A stretch of DNA of 64,000 nucleotides from positions 27,285-91,284 of the forward strand of contig SFHJ01000009.1 of NCBI GenBank assembly GCA_004555655.1. The letters run 5' to 3'. A program made the position numbers and the translations under genes. Origin of the DNA: Clostridiales bacterium. Its GTDB lineage: Bacteria; Bacillota; Clostridia; Oscillospirales; Oscillospiraceae. Within the stretch, counting starts at the first letter, position 1. Every line of letters begins with the position of its first letter. This document shows positions 35,555-44,251 of the stretch, piece after piece. The notes under the pieces were generated by a model. The model saw nothing but the letters and a program-made list of their open reading frames with translations. It searched no databases and was not told the DNA's origin.

Positions 35555-35569
35555 AAAACCTGCGTTTCT

Positions 35570-36334
35570 TTATTCGTGGATGTATTTATCCAGAATGCTC
35601 TGCACGGTACCGTCAGCGATCAGTTCGTCCAGCGCACCGTTGATTTTATCCAGAAGTTCGGTGTTGTCCTTCGCGACGGCAATGGCGTAATCCTCGACAG
35701 CGTACTCGGCATCCAGAATGCTCAGACCTTCATTTGCCGCAACCAGGGCCTTGGCGGGTTCGTTATCCAGAATCACGCAGTCGACCTGGCCGTTTTTGAG
35801 CGCCTCAACGGCATCCGTCGTCTTGGCGAAGGACTTCACGGTGCCAAGACCTTCGTCCTCGATGTCCCACGTCGCGTACAAAAAGCCTGTGGTGCCGGTC
35901 TGCGTACCGACCACGGTATTTGCGCCGTCTGCGAACAAATCATCCACGCTTGTGATGGGGCCGCCGTCCTTGACGATGACGACCTGCACGCCCGTGGCGT
36001 AGGAGCTGGAGAAGCTGACCTCCTCGAGACGTTCGTCGGTGACGGTCATACCGGCCATGCCGATATCATATTTGCCGGTCTGCACGCCGGGGATGATGGA
36101 ATCGAATGCGATATCTGTGACTTCCAGCGTCATGCCAAGCTTTTCGGCAATGGCTTCGGCGATCTCAACGTCGATGCCGATGAGCTTGTCCCCGTCGTAG
36201 TATTCATACGGCTGGAACGTGCCCTCGGTTGCCATGCTCAGAACAGATGTTTCGGTGCTCTTGGCGGATGACGCGCAGGCGGCAAGGCTCACGGTGAGCA
36301 GCAGGCAGAGCGTCAATGCAAGAAACTTTTTCAT
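35570..36334 (-). CDS. amino acid ABC transporter substrate-binding lipoprotein
   Basis: 254 residues, SBP family 3. Lipoprotein signal with LAAC, Cys 20. GTFQPYEYYDGDKLIGIDVEIAEA is the conserved ligand-binding start; IAFDSIIPGVQTGKYDIGMAGMT and the hinge GTQTGTTG follow. The ligand is a polar amino acid, not specified by sequence. AAGGAGGGG precedes the ATG and a near-consensus promoter lies 39 nt upstream of it. Confidence 0.93.
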   Translation of the reverse strand: MKKFLALTLCLLLTVSLAACASSAKSTETSVLSMATEGTFQPYEYYDGDKLIGIDVEIAEAIAEKLGMTLEVTDIAFDSIIPGVQTGKYDIGMAGMTVTDERLEEVSFSSSYATGVQVVIVKDGGPITSVDDLFADGANTVVGTQTGTTGFLYATWDIEDEGLGTVKSFAKTTDAVEALKNGQVDCVILDNEPAKALVAANEGLSILDAEYAVEDYAIAVAKDNTELLDKINGALDELIADGTVQSILDKYIHE

Positions 36335-36372
36335 AATGGTCCCCTCCTTGGATCGAATGAATTATGTACATA

Positions 36373-36401
36373 AGTATACATATATGATGCATAAAAATCA
36401 A
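36373..36401 (-). promoter_or_regulatory. promoter of amino acid ABC operon 1
   Basis: TTGATT (36396-36401), 17-nt spacer, TATACT (36373-36378), with TG directly before the -10. Confidence 0.75.
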
Positions 36402-36595
36402 CCGGAAAGATGGGGGAAAGCTGCACAAGGTTTTTGGGGAATGCCGCGCGGAATCCGTCAAAATAGACGAACACGAGAAAAAATAGGAAAAAAAGAAAAA
36501 ACGGATATGTGATTTCCGAAGGCACCGGATGAATAAATAACATGAATATTCATTCCAACATGGCGGCGGAACGCACCAGAGCCGCCCCCGGGCGC
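36402..36595. other. AT-rich intergenic stretch without a gene
   Basis: Together with the flanking promoter and terminator this fills the 318-nt gap 36335-36652. I see no coding frame. There is a purine-rich A tract (about 36477-36502) and a perfect 12-nt palindrome ATGAATATTCAT at 36542-36553, which could be an operator half or chance. Confidence 0.4.
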
Positions 36596-36634
36596 AGAAA
36601 AATACCCGCAGTATGCCCTGCGGCGTACTGCGGG
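36596..36634 (-). terminator. terminator of amino acid ABC operon 2
   Basis: CCCGCAGTA with TACTGCGGG (36605-36634) around a GC-rich loop. On the minus strand it is followed by TATTTTTC. Confidence 0.75.
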
Positions 36635-36652
36635 AAATCGGCAGAAATGCTT

Positions 36653-37441
36653 TTATATGGATGTGTACGAAGAGAGAAATTGCCGCGTGCGCTCGCACTG
36701 CGGGCGCTCAATCACCTGCCGTGCCGGCCCCTGCTCGACGATGACGCCGCCGTCCATAAAGATGACGCGGTCGGCCACATCGCGCGCGAAGGCCATCTCG
36801 TGCGTGACGACGATCATGGTCATGCGCTGCTCGCGCAGGCCGCGGATGACCCGCAGCACCTCGCCGGTCAGCTCCGGGTCGAGCGCAGAGGTCGGCTCGT
36901 CGAAGCACAGAATGTCCGGGCTGAGCGCCAGCGCGCGGGCAATGGCCACGCGCTGCTGCTGTCCGCCCGAGAGCTGGTGCGGGTAGAGCTCCATTTTCTC
37001 GCCCAGGCCGACCTGCTGCAGAAGCGTTTCGGCGTGTGTGCGCAGCCCGGCAAGAATTTGCTTCTTGTTCTGGCGGTAGTCCGGCCGCTCCTTTGCCAGA
37101 AGCTCGCTGGCGAGCATCACGTTCTGCAGCGCGGTATACTGCGGAAAGAGATTGAAATTCTGGAACACAAGGCCGAAGTGCAGCCGCTTTTTGCGGATCT
37201 CACGTTCGCGCTGTGTATCTGGCGCGGCCGCGTCGAAGAGCGTCTCGCCGTTGACGGAGATCTGCCCTGCGTCGGGCGTGGTCAGGAAATTGAGGCAGCG
37301 CAGCAGCGTCGTCTTGCCGCTGCCGGACGAGCCGATGATGGCCACGGTCTCGCCGCGGTCCAAGCTGAAATCGACCCCCTGTAGCACGGGCGTCTTGCCG
37401 CCAAAGTGCTTGCGGATATTTTTGACTTCCAAAACTGGCAT
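36653..37441 (-). CDS. polar amino acid ABC transporter ATP-binding protein, second system
   Basis: 262 residues. Walker A GSSGSGKTT, Q-loop VFQNFNLFPQY, signature LSGGQQQRVAIARALA, Walker [15 protein letters not shown] and the switch His in VVTHEMAF. It has a longer region between Walker A and Q-loop (FDAAAPDTQREREIRKK) than the first-system ATPase. AAGGAGG precedes the ATG. It lies 12 nt after the permease and is the last gene of operon 2. Confidence 0.93.
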   Translation of the reverse strand: MPVLEVKNIRKHFGGKTPVLQGVDFSLDRGETVAIIGSSGSGKTTLLRCLNFLTTPDAGQISVNGETLFDAAAPDTQREREIRKKRLHFGLVFQNFNLFPQYTALQNVMLASELLAKERPDYRQNKKQILAGLRTHAETLLQQVGLGEKMELYPHQLSGGQQQRVAIARALALSPDILCFDEPTSALDPELTGEVLRVIRGLREQRMTMIVVTHEMAFARDVADRVIFMDGGVIVEQGPARQVIERPQCERTRQFLSSYTSI

Positions 37442-37453
37442 GGCCGCGCCTCC

Positions 37454-38221
37454 TTACGCCCGGAAATAGTCCAGCTTCCGCTCGGTCCAACCGAGCAAAA
37501 GCGTCAGGATTCCGCTGAACAGCAGATAGTATACGCCCGTGAAAAACAGCGGCCAGATCGCACCCGAGATGCCCTGCGAGCCCTTCAAAAACGCCTGCCC
37601 GGCCCAGATGATCTCCTGCAGCGCGATGATGCGCGACAGCGACGTGTCCTTGACCAGCGTGATGATCTCGTTGGAGATAGGCGGCACGATGCGCTTGAGC
37701 ATCTGCAGAAGCGTCACATGCACGAAGATCTGCCCTCTCGTCATGCCCAGCACCTGCCCCGCCTCCTGCTGCCCGGCGGGCACGCCCTGGATGCCGCCGC
37801 GGTAGATTTCGGCGAAATAGCAGGCATAGTTGAAGATGAACGCCGCGGCTGACGCCACAAACCGGCCCGTCTCACCCGTGCCCCAGACGTTGTTTTTCCA
37901 AACAAGGCCGGGGAAGTAGTAGATGACGAGCAGCTGCAGCATGAGCGGCGTGCCGCGCACGACCCAGATGACGAGCTTGATGAGCAGCGATACCGGCTTA
38001 AACCAGCTGCAGAAGCGGCAGAAACGGGTCTCGCCGCGTCTGGCGGCGATTTTGCGGCCAAGGGCGGCAAACGGCGCCCAGTTGTTCATCTCGCCGAAGC
38101 AGATGATAAGGCCCAGCGGAAGCGCGCCGATGAGCGTGATGAAAAAGAGCTTCAGCGTCTGCAAGAAGCCCGTATTGAGCGCGCCGATGACGATGGGCGC
38201 CTGTTCGATGAAGGTCTGCAT
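37454..38221 (-). CDS. polar amino acid ABC transporter permease, second system
   Basis: 255 residues. The family motif is GTPLMLQLLVIYYF and the EAA-type loop is LGMTRGQIFVHVTLLQMLK. A basic Cys-containing insertion (ARRGETRFCRFCSWFK) lies between the first two helices. It pairs with the binding protein gene upstream and the ATPase downstream. Weak GGCAGG ribosome site. Confidence 0.9.
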   Translation of the reverse strand: MQTFIEQAPIVIGALNTGFLQTLKLFFITLIGALPLGLIICFGEMNNWAPFAALGRKIAARRGETRFCRFCSWFKPVSLLIKLVIWVVRGTPLMLQLLVIYYFPGLVWKNNVWGTGETGRFVASAAAFIFNYACYFAEIYRGGIQGVPAGQQEAGQVLGMTRGQIFVHVTLLQMLKRIVPPISNEIITLVKDTSLSRIIALQEIIWAGQAFLKGSQGISGAIWPLFFTGVYYLLFSGILTLLLGWTERKLDYFRA

Positions 38222-38253
38222 CGCGTGTTACCTGCCTTTGGATGATGACATGG

Positions 38254-38287
38254 CGTTTCCCCGGCGGAAAAGTTCACCGGGGAAACG
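38254..38287 (-). promoter_or_regulatory. intercistronic mRNA hairpin (second system)
   Basis: CGTTTCCCCGG with CCGGGGAAACG, 12-nt loop, between binding-protein and permease genes. It is at the same position as the hairpin in operon 1 but unrelated in sequence. Confidence 0.6.
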
Positions 38288-38328
38288 TATGGCTGTGTGT
38301 TTCGTCCTGCCGCGAGGACGTTTTTGGC

Positions 38329-39111
38329 TTACTGTGCAATCAGTGCGGCCTGCACGCCGTAGGTTTCGGCGATGGCCTGCATGGTGCCGTCGGCGTAGCT
38401 GGCTGCGAAGAACTCGTTGAGCTTCTGGGCCAGTTCGCTGCCCTTGCGGAAGCCGACGCCGTATTCCTCGGCGTTGAGGCCCACAGTGTAGGTCAGACCC
38501 TCATAGCCCGTTCCGGGGCCGACCATCGCGGCGGCCATCAGCGAGTCGATGACGGCGGCGTCGGAAGTGCCGGCGGCGACCTCCATCAGCGCGTCGGACT
38601 GCGCCTTGACCTCGGTGAAGCTGTATCCCAGCGCTTCAACCTCGTCCTTGCCGGCCGAGCCCGCCTCCACGGCGAAGGTCAGCGCCGCGCAGCTCTCCAC
38701 CGTCTGGTACTGGCCGGCCTTGTCCGTCGGGACGATGACGACCTGTGCGTTGTTGCAGTAGGCGTTGGAGCATTCCATCGCGCTCGTCACCTCGTCGGTC
38801 AGCGTCATGCCGTTCCAGACACAGTCGATGCTCTTGCCGTCGAGCTCGAGCACCTTGTTGTCCCAATCGATCTCGACAAATTCCACCTTCACGCCCAGGC
38901 TCTCGGCGAAGGCCTTGGCCATATCGGCGTCGAAGCCGACCCATTCGCCTGCGTCGTTTTTGTAGTCCATGGGCGCGAAATCGGTGATGCCAACGACGAG
39001 CGTGCCTTTGTCCTTGATGTATTCCAGGTCGGTGGCGGGCTGCTTCTTTGCGCACGCGCCAAGCGTGAGCAGCATCATAGCCGCCAGCAGAACAGCAATC
39101 CATTTTTTCAT
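38329..39111 (-). CDS. amino acid ABC transporter substrate-binding lipoprotein, second system
   Basis: 260 residues, SBP family 3. Signal peptide with LGAC, Cys 20 from the chosen start. ITDFAPMDYKNDAGEWVGFDAD is the ligand-binding start, and WNGMTLTDEV and VEAGSAGKDEV follow. GGGAGG lies 8 nt before ATG 39111 and only 2 nt before ATG 39117, so the second is preferred. It differs substantially from the first binding protein, so ligand specificity probably differs. Confidence 0.93.
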   Translation of the reverse strand: MKKWIAVLLAAMMLLTLGACAKKQPATDLEYIKDKGTLVVGITDFAPMDYKNDAGEWVGFDADMAKAFAESLGVKVEFVEIDWDNKVLELDGKSIDCVWNGMTLTDEVTSAMECSNAYCNNAQVVIVPTDKAGQYQTVESCAALTFAVEAGSAGKDEVEALGYSFTEVKAQSDALMEVAAGTSDAAVIDSLMAAAMVGPGTGYEGLTYTVGLNAEEYGVGFRKGSELAQKLNEFFAASYADGTMQAIAETYGVQAALIAQ

Positions 39112-39165
39112 TTTCATTTCCTCCCGTTTTCGCGCCGTGTGCCGCGAATTCTTTGCTGTGCTAAT

Positions 39166-39194
39166 AATTTATCATACTAATGTGCTAATGTAAA
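39166..39194 (-). promoter_or_regulatory. promoter of amino acid ABC operon 2
   Basis: TTTACA (39189-39194), 17-nt spacer, TAAATT (39166-39171) preceded by TGA as extended -10. Confidence 0.65.
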
Positions 39195-39216
39195 GAAGCA
39201 ATGCTGCCAAAAGATT

Positions 39217-39310
39217 CGCCGCCTTGGCGGCGATGGTTGTGCAGGATGCATAAGAAAAACAGCGGCGCCTGCTGCATTGCGAACCGGTATGCACCGGCCC
39301 GCAATGCAGC
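39217..39310 (-). terminator. tandem hairpins after the PLP enzyme gene
   Basis: A long stem at 39271-39310 (GCTGCATTGC with GCAATGCAGC and inner CCGG pairs) is followed 13 nt later by TTTTT (39254-39258). A second stem, CGCCGCC-TT-GGCGGCG, lies at 39217-39232. Termination probably occurs across this region, before the operon 2 promoter. Confidence 0.5.
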
Positions 39311-39315
39311 GGATG

Positions 39316-40599
39316 TCACGAAAGCGTCACAAGCCCCGCCTCCAGCAGCTTCTGCAGGCTCATGAGGATGCCGAGCTTGGCGTGATACCACGTCAAACCG
39401 CCCTGGAAGTATACCGCATACGGCTCGCGGATGGGGCCGTCGGCCGAGAGCTCGATGGAAGAGCCCTGCACGAATGCGCCGGCTGCCATCACGACCTCGG
39501 AATCATAGCCCGGCATGGCCCACGGCACGGGTGTGACATAGCTGTCGACGGGAGCCGCCGCCTGAATGCCGCGGCAGAAGGCCAGCATCCGCTCGGCAGA
39601 GCCCAGCTGCACGGCCTGAATGATGTCGTGGCGCGGCTCCGAGCCGTCCGGTACAACCTTGAAGCCCAGCTTTTCATAGACGTTGGCCGCGAAGATCGCG
39701 CCCTTCAAAGCGCCGGAGACAACCGTCGGCGCGAGGAAGAAGCCCTGATACAGGCCCGGCAGCAGGCCGAGGTTCGCGCCGACCTCCTGCCCGAGTCCCG
39801 GCGCGGAGAGCCGGTATGCGCAGCGCTCGATGAGATCGGCCCTGCCGCAGATATACCCTCCGATGGGGGCAAGTCCGCCGCCGGGGTTTTTGATGAGCGA
39901 GCCCACGATCATGTCCGCGCCCACGTTCGACGGCTCCATCGTCTCGACGAACTCGCCGTAGCAGTTGTCGACCATGCAGATGACGTCCGGCTTGATGCGC
40001 TTGCAGAACGCGATCAGCTCGCCGATCTGCCTGACCGAGTACGACGGCCGCGTGGCGTAGCCCTTCGAGCGCTGGATGGTGATGAGCTTCGTCTGACCGT
40101 TGATGGCCGCGCGGATGGCGTCATAGTCAAATGAGCCGTCGGGCAGAAGCTCCGCCTGCCGGTAGCTCACGCCGTACTCTTTTAAGGAGCACTTGGACGC
40201 CCGGATGCCGATGACCTCCTCCAGCGTGTCATACGGCGCGCCCACGGGGCTGAGCAGCTCGTCGCCGGGCAGCAGATTCGCGCCCAGCGCCACGGCCAGC
40301 GCGTGCGTGCCGCAGGTAATCTGCGGCCGGACGAGTGCGGCTTCGGTGCCAAATGCCGACGCGTATACCTTTTCCAGCCGCTCACGGCCCACGTCGTCGT
40401 AGCCGTAGCCGGTCGTCGCGGCGAAACACGTTGCATCCACGCGGTTTTCCTGCATCGCGCGGATGACCTTGGCCTGATTGTACTCCGCCACCCGGTCGAC
40501 CTGCGCGAAGCGCTCCGTGAGCGACGCGAGCACCTGCTCGCCGTATTCGTATACCGCTTTGCTCAGACCCAGAGATTCATACATCTGCAGAAGTTCCAT
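39316..40599 (-). CDS. methionine gamma-lyase family PLP protein
   Basis: 427 residues of the Met_gamma_lyase family once called aluminium resistance protein. PLP-type features are TCGTHALAVALGANLLPGDE, MVDNCYGEF with the cofactor-binding Asp, and GSLIKNPGGGLAP with the Schiff-base Lys. The substrate is unproven; C-S lyase activity is a family inference. GGAGGCAGAATC precedes the ATG. It has its own consensus promoter downstream of the proBAC terminator, so it is transcribed independently. Confidence 0.88.
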   Translation of the reverse strand: MELLQMYESLGLSKAVYEYGEQVLASLTERFAQVDRVAEYNQAKVIRAMQENRVDATCFAATTGYGYDDVGRERLEKVYASAFGTEAALVRPQITCGTHALAVALGANLLPGDELLSPVGAPYDTLEEVIGIRASKCSLKEYGVSYRQAELLPDGSFDYDAIRAAINGQTKLITIQRSKGYATRPSYSVRQIGELIAFCKRIKPDVICMVDNCYGEFVETMEPSNVGADMIVGSLIKNPGGGLAPIGGYICGRADLIERCAYRLSAPGLGQEVGANLGLLPGLYQGFFLAPTVVSGALKGAIFAANVYEKLGFKVVPDGSEPRHDIIQAVQLGSAERMLAFCRGIQAAAPVDSYVTPVPWAMPGYDSEVVMAAGAFVQGSSIELSADGPIREPYAVYFQGGLTWYHAKLGILMSLQKLLEAGLVTLS

Positions 40600-40673
40600 G
40601 ATTCTGCCTCCATGCTGCCGTTAATTTTCCTTGCCGCGTCCTGCATGACGCCGGGGTATATTCATATTTGTAT

Positions 40674-40702
40674 AACTTAGTGCCGGAAGCTGTGTTTGTC
40701 AA
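40674..40702 (-). promoter_or_regulatory. promoter of the PLP enzyme gene
   Basis: TTGACA (40697-40702), 17-nt spacer, TAAGTT (40674-40679). Confidence 0.65.
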
Positions 40703-40703
40703 G

Positions 40704-40740
40704 GGAAAAAACTTCCCGGCGTGGATTTTACGCCGGGAAG
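40704..40740 (-). terminator. terminator of the proB-proA-proC operon
   Basis: CTTCCCGGCGT with ACGCCGGGAAG. On the minus strand it is followed by TTTTTTCCC. The TTGACA of the next promoter begins right after the T run. Confidence 0.9.
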
Positions 40741-40745
40741 CACGC

Positions 40746-41540
40746 TCACAGTGTCTGTTTTTTTTCATACGCGGCGATGACCGCCTCAATCACGGCGCTG
40801 CGGAAGCCGCCCGCCTCCAGTGCGCGCACACCCTGGATGGTCGTGCCGCCGGGCGAGCAGACCGCGTCCTTGAGCTGGCCGGGGTGCTGCCCCGACGCGA
40901 GCGCCAGCTTTGCCGCGCCGAACGTCATCTGCGCCGCAAGCTCCATCGCCGCCGCGCGCGGCAGTCCGCACGCCACGCCGCCGTCGGCAAGCGCCTCCAG
41001 AAAGAGGTCGACAAACGCAGGCCCGCACCCGGCCACGGCCGAGGCCGCGTCGATCTGCGGCTCGGGCAGAAGAAGAAAGCGCCCTGCGCCGGACATTGCG
41101 GCAAGAAACTGCTCCATCTCCTGCGGCGTGACGGCAGCATTTGCGCAGTAGGTAATCATGCCCGCGCCGACGGCGGCAGGCGTATTCGGCATGATGCGGA
41201 TGACGGGGCAGCTGCCGCCCGCCATCTGCTCGATCTGCTGCATGGTAAGGCCGGCCGCCATCGTGACCAGCACAAACCGGCCCGTGCGCGCGCGCAGCGT
41301 GCCGGCCAGCGAGGAAACAAGCGCCTGCATCATCTGCGGCTTCACGCCGAGAAAGAGAAAGTCCGCCTCGCGCGCGGCCTGTTCGTTTGTGACGGCCGTG
41401 CCGCCCGTCTCCAGCGCCAGCGCCTCTGCCTTTGCCGGCGTGCGGTTGGCCAGCAGCAGCCGGCAATCCGCCTGCCGCGCGGCCGCGCGGGCAAGCGCGC
41501 CGCCCATATTGCCGGTTCCGATAAAGCCCAGAGTTATCAT
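40746..41540 (-). CDS. proC: pyrroline-5-carboxylate reductase
   Basis: 264 residues, last step of proline synthesis. N-terminal Rossmann LGFIGTGNMGGALA; VIRIMPNTPAAVGAGM; C-terminal GGTTIQGVRALE with the dimer-domain substrate site SPGGTT. It follows proA by 11 nt in the proB-proA-proC operon. Confidence 0.95.
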   Translation of the reverse strand: MITLGFIGTGNMGGALARAAARQADCRLLLANRTPAKAEALALETGGTAVTNEQAAREADFLFLGVKPQMMQALVSSLAGTLRARTGRFVLVTMAAGLTMQQIEQMAGGSCPVIRIMPNTPAAVGAGMITYCANAAVTPQEMEQFLAAMSGAGRFLLLPEPQIDAASAVAGCGPAFVDLFLEALADGGVACGLPRAAAMELAAQMTFGAAKLALASGQHPGQLKDAVCSPGGTTIQGVRALEAGGFRSAVIEAVIAAYEKKQTL

Positions 41541-41551
41541 GATAATGCCTC

Positions 41552-42799
41552 CTATCGCACCTGGCCTTCGCCGTAGATGATATATTTGCTGCTCGTCAGC
41601 TCGTCAAGCCCCATCGGCCCGCGCGCGTGCATCTTCTGCGTGGAAATACCGATCTCCGCGCCGAGGCCGAATTCGCCGCCGTCGGTGAAGCGGGTCGAGG
41701 CGTTGACGTACACGGCCGCCGCGTCGACGGCATCCAGAAAATGCTGGGCGGTGAAGTAGTTGTTGGTGATGATGGCCTCAGAATGGCCCGTGCCGTGCTC
41801 GTTGATGAACGTAATGGCTTCCTCGGCGTCCTTGACGATACGTACCGCGAGAATATAGTCGTCGTACTCCGCATCCCAGTCGGCGTCACCGGCTGCAACG
41901 CCACGGCCGCCGACAATGGCAAGCGAGGCCTCGTCGCAGCGCAGTTCGACCGCGTGCTGGTCGAGAAGCGGCAGCGCCTTCTGCAGAAACGCCCCGGCCA
42001 CCGGCGCGGCAATCAGCACACACTCCGCCGCGTTGCACACAGACGGACGCGAGCACTTGGCATTATAAAGGATGTTCGCACCCATGTCGAGATCGGCTTC
42101 AGCGTCGATATACACGTGGCACACGCCCTCGCCGGTGCGGATGACAGGGACGCTGGCCTGACTGCGCACTGCGCGGATCAGTCCGGCACCGCCGCGCGGG
42201 ATGAGAACGTCCACATATTCGTCCAGATGCATCAGCTCCTGCGCGCTTTCCCGACTCGTGTCGTGTACCAGACTGATGCAGTCTTCCGGCAGTCCGGCGC
42301 CTGAAAGCGCCTCGCGCATAAGCTTCTCCGCAGCGCGGTTGGAGCAGGCCGCCTCTTTTCCGCCGCGCAGGATGCAGGCGTTGCCGGACTTGAGGCACAG
42401 CGCCGCCGCGTCGACCGTGACGTTCGGCCGCGCCTCATAGATGATGGCGATCACGCCCAGCGGCACGCGGCGTTTGCCGATGACAAGACCGTTTGGGCGC
42501 GTTGTCATGCTGTCCACCTTGCCGATGGGGTCCGGCAGCGCCGCGACCTGCCGCACGCCCTCGACGATATCCGCCACACGCCTGGGCGTGAGCGTAAGCC
42601 GGTCGAGCATCGCCGGGCGCATCCCGGCGGCTTTTGCCGCGGCCACGTCCTGCGCATTTGCCGCCAGCCATTCGTCCTGACGGGCCATCAGAATGTCTGC
42701 CATGGCAAGCAGCGCCGCATTTTTCTTCGCCGTGCCGGCAATGGCCAGTACGCGTGCGGCGGCCTTTGCCGCTGCGCCCTGCTGCTGTAACTGCGTCAT
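41552..42799 (-). CDS. proA: glutamate-5-semialdehyde dehydrogenase (gamma-glutamyl phosphate reductase)
   Basis: 415 residues. Aldehyde-dehydrogenase fold; PLGVIAIIYEARPNVTVDAA, CLKSGNACILRGGKEA, and the catalytic Cys region YNAKCSRPSVCNAAE. It reduces gamma-glutamyl phosphate with NADPH. Its ATG overlaps proB's TGA (42796-42799). Confidence 0.95.
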   Translation of the reverse strand: MTQLQQQGAAAKAAARVLAIAGTAKKNAALLAMADILMARQDEWLAANAQDVAAAKAAGMRPAMLDRLTLTPRRVADIVEGVRQVAALPDPIGKVDSMTTRPNGLVIGKRRVPLGVIAIIYEARPNVTVDAAALCLKSGNACILRGGKEAACSNRAAEKLMREALSGAGLPEDCISLVHDTSRESAQELMHLDEYVDVLIPRGGAGLIRAVRSQASVPVIRTGEGVCHVYIDAEADLDMGANILYNAKCSRPSVCNAAECVLIAAPVAGAFLQKALPLLDQHAVELRCDEASLAIVGGRGVAAGDADWDAEYDDYILAVRIVKDAEEAITFINEHGTGHSEAIITNNYFTAQHFLDAVDAAAVYVNASTRFTDGGEFGLGAEIGISTQKMHARGPMGLDELTSSKYIIYGEGQVR

Positions 42800-43611
42800 A
42801 CGCGAGCCTCCTTTTTTGCGGCGAGAAAACGGGTGCCCACCTCTGCGCCGTCTATGATATCGTACAGGCGCTCAGGCTGAGCACCGTTTGTAATGACCAT
42901 CTCAAGTCCCGCGTCCATGCAGAGTTTGGCCGCCGAGAGCTTGGTGGCCATACCGCCGGTTCCGCGCCAGCTGCCCGCGCCGCCTGCCATATGCAGAATT
43001 TCCGGCGTGAGCGACGTGACATGGTGCAGAAGCTGCGCGCCGGTGTGCGTTCTGGGGTCGCAGTCGTACAGTCCGTCAATATCCGACAGCAGCACCAGCA
43101 GGTCTGCCTGGCAGAGCTTGGCCACAATTGCCGAGAGCGTGTCGTTGTCGCCGAGCACCTTATGCTGCCCCGTTTCGATCTCGGCCGAGCTGACAGAGTC
43201 GTTTTCGTTTACGATCGGAATCACACCCATCTGCAGCAGCGCTTCAAACGTGTTTGAAAGGTGTTCGGCACGCTCAGGCTGCTCGACGTCCTTGTCGGTC
43301 AGCAGGATCTGCGCAACACTGTGGCTGTATTCTGAAAAAAGCTTGTCGTAAATATGCATCATCTGGCACTGGCCGACCGCTGCCGCAGCCTGCTTCATGC
43401 GAAGCTCGCTTGGCCGTTCGCGCAGCGCCAGCTTCGCCGTGCCGACGGCAATGGCGCCGGAGGACACCAGAATCAGTTCATACCCCATGCTCTGCAGATC
43501 GGCCAGCACACGCACCAGACGCTCCATACTGCGCAGATTTACGCTGCCCGACGCGTGCGTCAGTGTGGACGTGCCTACCTTGACCACAATCCGTTTGTTC
43601 CTGTTTCCCAT
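42796..43611 (-). CDS. proB: glutamate 5-kinase, short form without PUA domain
   Basis: 271 residues. RIVVKVGTSTLTHASG, LVSSGAIAVGTAKL and NENDSVSSAE are amino-acid-kinase motifs; DIDGLYDCDPR and GTGGMATKLSAA complete the ATP and substrate sites. The C-terminal PUA domain of the E. coli enzyme is absent, as in several Firmicute proteins. It is the first gene of proBAC. The ribosome site is a G run (GGGGGG) inside a GATCCGGGGGGATC inverted repeat that could occlude it. Confidence 0.94.
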   Translation of the reverse strand: MGNRNKRIVVKVGTSTLTHASGSVNLRSMERLVRVLADLQSMGYELILVSSGAIAVGTAKLALRERPSELRMKQAAAAVGQCQMMHIYDKLFSEYSHSVAQILLTDKDVEQPERAEHLSNTFEALLQMGVIPIVNENDSVSSAEIETGQHKVLGDNDTLSAIVAKLCQADLLVLLSDIDGLYDCDPRTHTGAQLLHHVTSLTPEILHMAGGAGSWRGTGGMATKLSAAKLCMDAGLEMVITNGAQPERLYDIIDGAEVGTRFLAAKKEARV

Positions 43612-43643
43612 GCTTGATCCCCCCGGATCAGAATGTTTGCTTC

Positions 43644-43671
43644 AGTATAGCACAGCTCCGGGCTGTTGAAA
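43644..43671 (-). promoter_or_regulatory. promoter of proBAC
   Basis: Extended -10 TGC-TATACT (43644-43652), with TTTCAA (43666-43671) at 16 nt. The leader is only about 25 nt, too short for a T-box. Confidence 0.55.
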
Positions 43672-43774
43672 AGCACGGGCGCGTCAAAAAACTGTCAGAA
43701 TCTTCAGCGCGCCTGCACGTGTCCGGCAAAAAACGGCGGCCCTGGCGTTTGGCGTCTGCGGCGTTTCTGGCCTT

Positions 43775-43806
43775 GCTTTTTCCGCAAAAGCGTGGTACCG
43801 TATAAA
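43775..43806 (+). promoter_or_regulatory. promoter with possible operator for the MntR-like gene
   Basis: TATAAA at 43801-43806 as -10. The -35 zone overlaps the inverted repeat GCTTTT-TCCGC-AAAAGC at 43775-43791, which could be an operator for autoregulation. Confidence 0.4.
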
Positions 43807-43837
43807 TATCCCCATGGAAAGGTTGGTCGGGTTTGGC

Positions 43838-44251
43838 GTGAAAATTCAAAAATCGTCACAGGATTATCTTGAAGCCATGCTGATGATGCAGGAAAAGTAC
43901 GGCTATATTCGCTCGATCGACGTGGCCGAGCATCTGGGCGTGAGCAAGCCCAGCGTCAGCTACGCTACCAAGCGCCTGCGCGAAAACGGGTATCTGACCA
44001 TGGACATAAGCGGCCGCATCACACTCACCGGTACGGGGCTCGCCATCGCGCGGAAGATGTATACGCGCCACACGATGCTGACCGAGTTTCTGCTGCGCCT
44101 CGGCGTGAGCGAGCAGACGGCACGCGCAGACGCCTGCCGCATCGAGCATGACATCAGTGACGAGACCTTTGCGGCCATTTGCCGCTGCGCGCTGCCCGAC
44201 AAATTCCTGCCGGAGGAGGATATGCCATGCGAAGAAGCGACCGGGAAGTGA
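43838..44251 (+). CDS. DtxR/MntR-family metal-dependent regulator
   Basis: About 137 residues. An N-terminal winged helix (IRSIDVAEHLGVSKPSVSYATKRLRENGYL) precedes a dimerisation helix domain. MntR-type metal ligands are recognisable: Asp 9 and Glu 12 in SSQDYLEAML, His in YTRHTMLTEFL, and Glu/His in CRIEHDIS. It probably senses Mn, Fe or Zn, but no metal transporter gene is adjacent; the zinc-type ABC operon is 7 kb away. The start is taken as GTG 43838, since the -10 ends only 7 nt before ATG 43814. It overlaps the next gene by 25 nt. Confidence 0.85.
   Translation: MKIQKSSQDYLEAMLMMQEKYGYIRSIDVAEHLGVSKPSVSYATKRLRENGYLTMDISGRITLTGTGLAIARKMYTRHTMLTEFLLRLGVSEQTARADACRIEHDISDETFAAICRCALPDKFLPEEDMPCEEATGK

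Noticed and set aside
36542..36553. Palindrome ATGAATATTCAT as an arginine-repressor box
   Set aside because: The half-sites abut, whereas the ArgR consensus as I recall it separates TGAAT and ATTCA by four bases. It is 140 nt upstream of the nearest promoter.
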